From: Typhlomys cinereus
Taxonomy: Eukaryota; Chordata; Mammalia; Rodentia; Platacanthomyidae
Direction of reading: 5' to 3'
Length of the DNA stretch: 64,000 nucleotides
NCBI GenBank assembly: GCA_023101885.1
Contig: JALPQD010000004.1
Span: 12,359,688-12,423,687, forward strand
Shown here one piece after another: positions 63,661 through 64,000 of this stretch. The number at the start of each line of letters is the position of its first letter. The first letter of the stretch is position 1. The position numbers and the translations under genes are program-made. The notes beneath the pieces are model-generated. The model saw only the letters and a list, made by a program, of their open reading frames with translations, made no database searches and was not told the DNA's origin.

Positions 63661-63693
63661 AATTTTCTTTTTTCTTTTTTTTAAATTAATTAA

Positions 63694-63743
<50 letters not shown>

Positions 63744-63965
63744 CAAAGGGCATTGTGTATCCCAGTAGATGACCAAGGGTGATTTTGGGGATCATCCTGG
63801 ATTGCTTCTACCTCTTTTTGGCTTCACTCTGGATATCCCAGGCTCTGCCCACTAGGGCAGGAAGTGCAGGCCACCAGTTTTTCTGCCTGGCCGTGGGACT
63901 TGGGATCAAAATTCAGGATCTTCTGCTTGTGAGACAGAGTATTAACTCCTGGGCCATCTCTCCAG
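63661..63965 (-). mobile_element. Older tRNA-derived SINE, reverse, with (GT)n
   Basis: T-rich and (GT)n tail complements at about 63662-63741, then ggtgattttggggatcatcc and the head complement ggccatctctccag. It is flanked by the perfect duplication tcctggacttg (63650-63660 and 63966-63976). Confidence 0.88.
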
Positions 63966-64000
63966 TCCTGGACTTGCCTTTTCTGTCTTTAAAGTTATTA

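Overview
The window is nuclear DNA from a mammal, almost certainly a rodent. It has spliced vertebrate genes with GT/AG introns. It is crowded with B2-superfamily-like tRNA-derived SINEs, B1-like 7SL elements, ID-like fragments, MaLR-type LTRs, L1 fragments with purine-rich 3' ends, and (CA)n runs. A young, G+C-rich SINE of about 280 bp, with copies flanked by near-perfect target-site duplications, dominates recent insertion. A B2-superfamily lineage such as jerboas or jumping mice would fit, but I cannot name the species from sequence alone.

Layout. (1) 1-3.7 kb: the 3' end of PDGFRB on the + strand (last two coding exons, stop codon, 3' UTR and ATTAAA signal). (2) 3.7-4.95 kb: a short spacer. 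(3) 4.96-9.42 kb: a degenerate satellite of about 150-170 bp monomers, each carrying a telomere-like kernel. The array runs in TTAGGG orientation up to about 5.34 kb and in CCCTAA orientation from there on. Two LTR-like elements and two SINEs are inserted in it. (4) 9.4-20.4 kb: repeat-rich intergenic DNA with three related endogenous-retrovirus LTRs in + / - / + order. (5) 20.4-62.0 kb: the complete SLCO4C1 gene on the - strand, 13 coding exons with no frameshift or premature stop, 2,169 nt encoding 722 residues. A G+C- and CpG-rich promoter region lies over exon 1. (6) 62.5-64 kb: the upstream flank with a SINE.

The two genes are functionally unrelated: a receptor tyrosine kinase C-terminus and a renal-type organic anion transporter. 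In other mammals PDGFRB is followed directly by CSF1R, and SLCO4C1 lies elsewhere. Here no CSF1R is visible, and the strand-flipped telomere-like satellite sits between the two unrelated neighbours. The main hypothesis is therefore an evolutionary chromosome breakpoint or fusion marked by a telomere-like satellite. Species-level synteny and a check for misassembly would test it.
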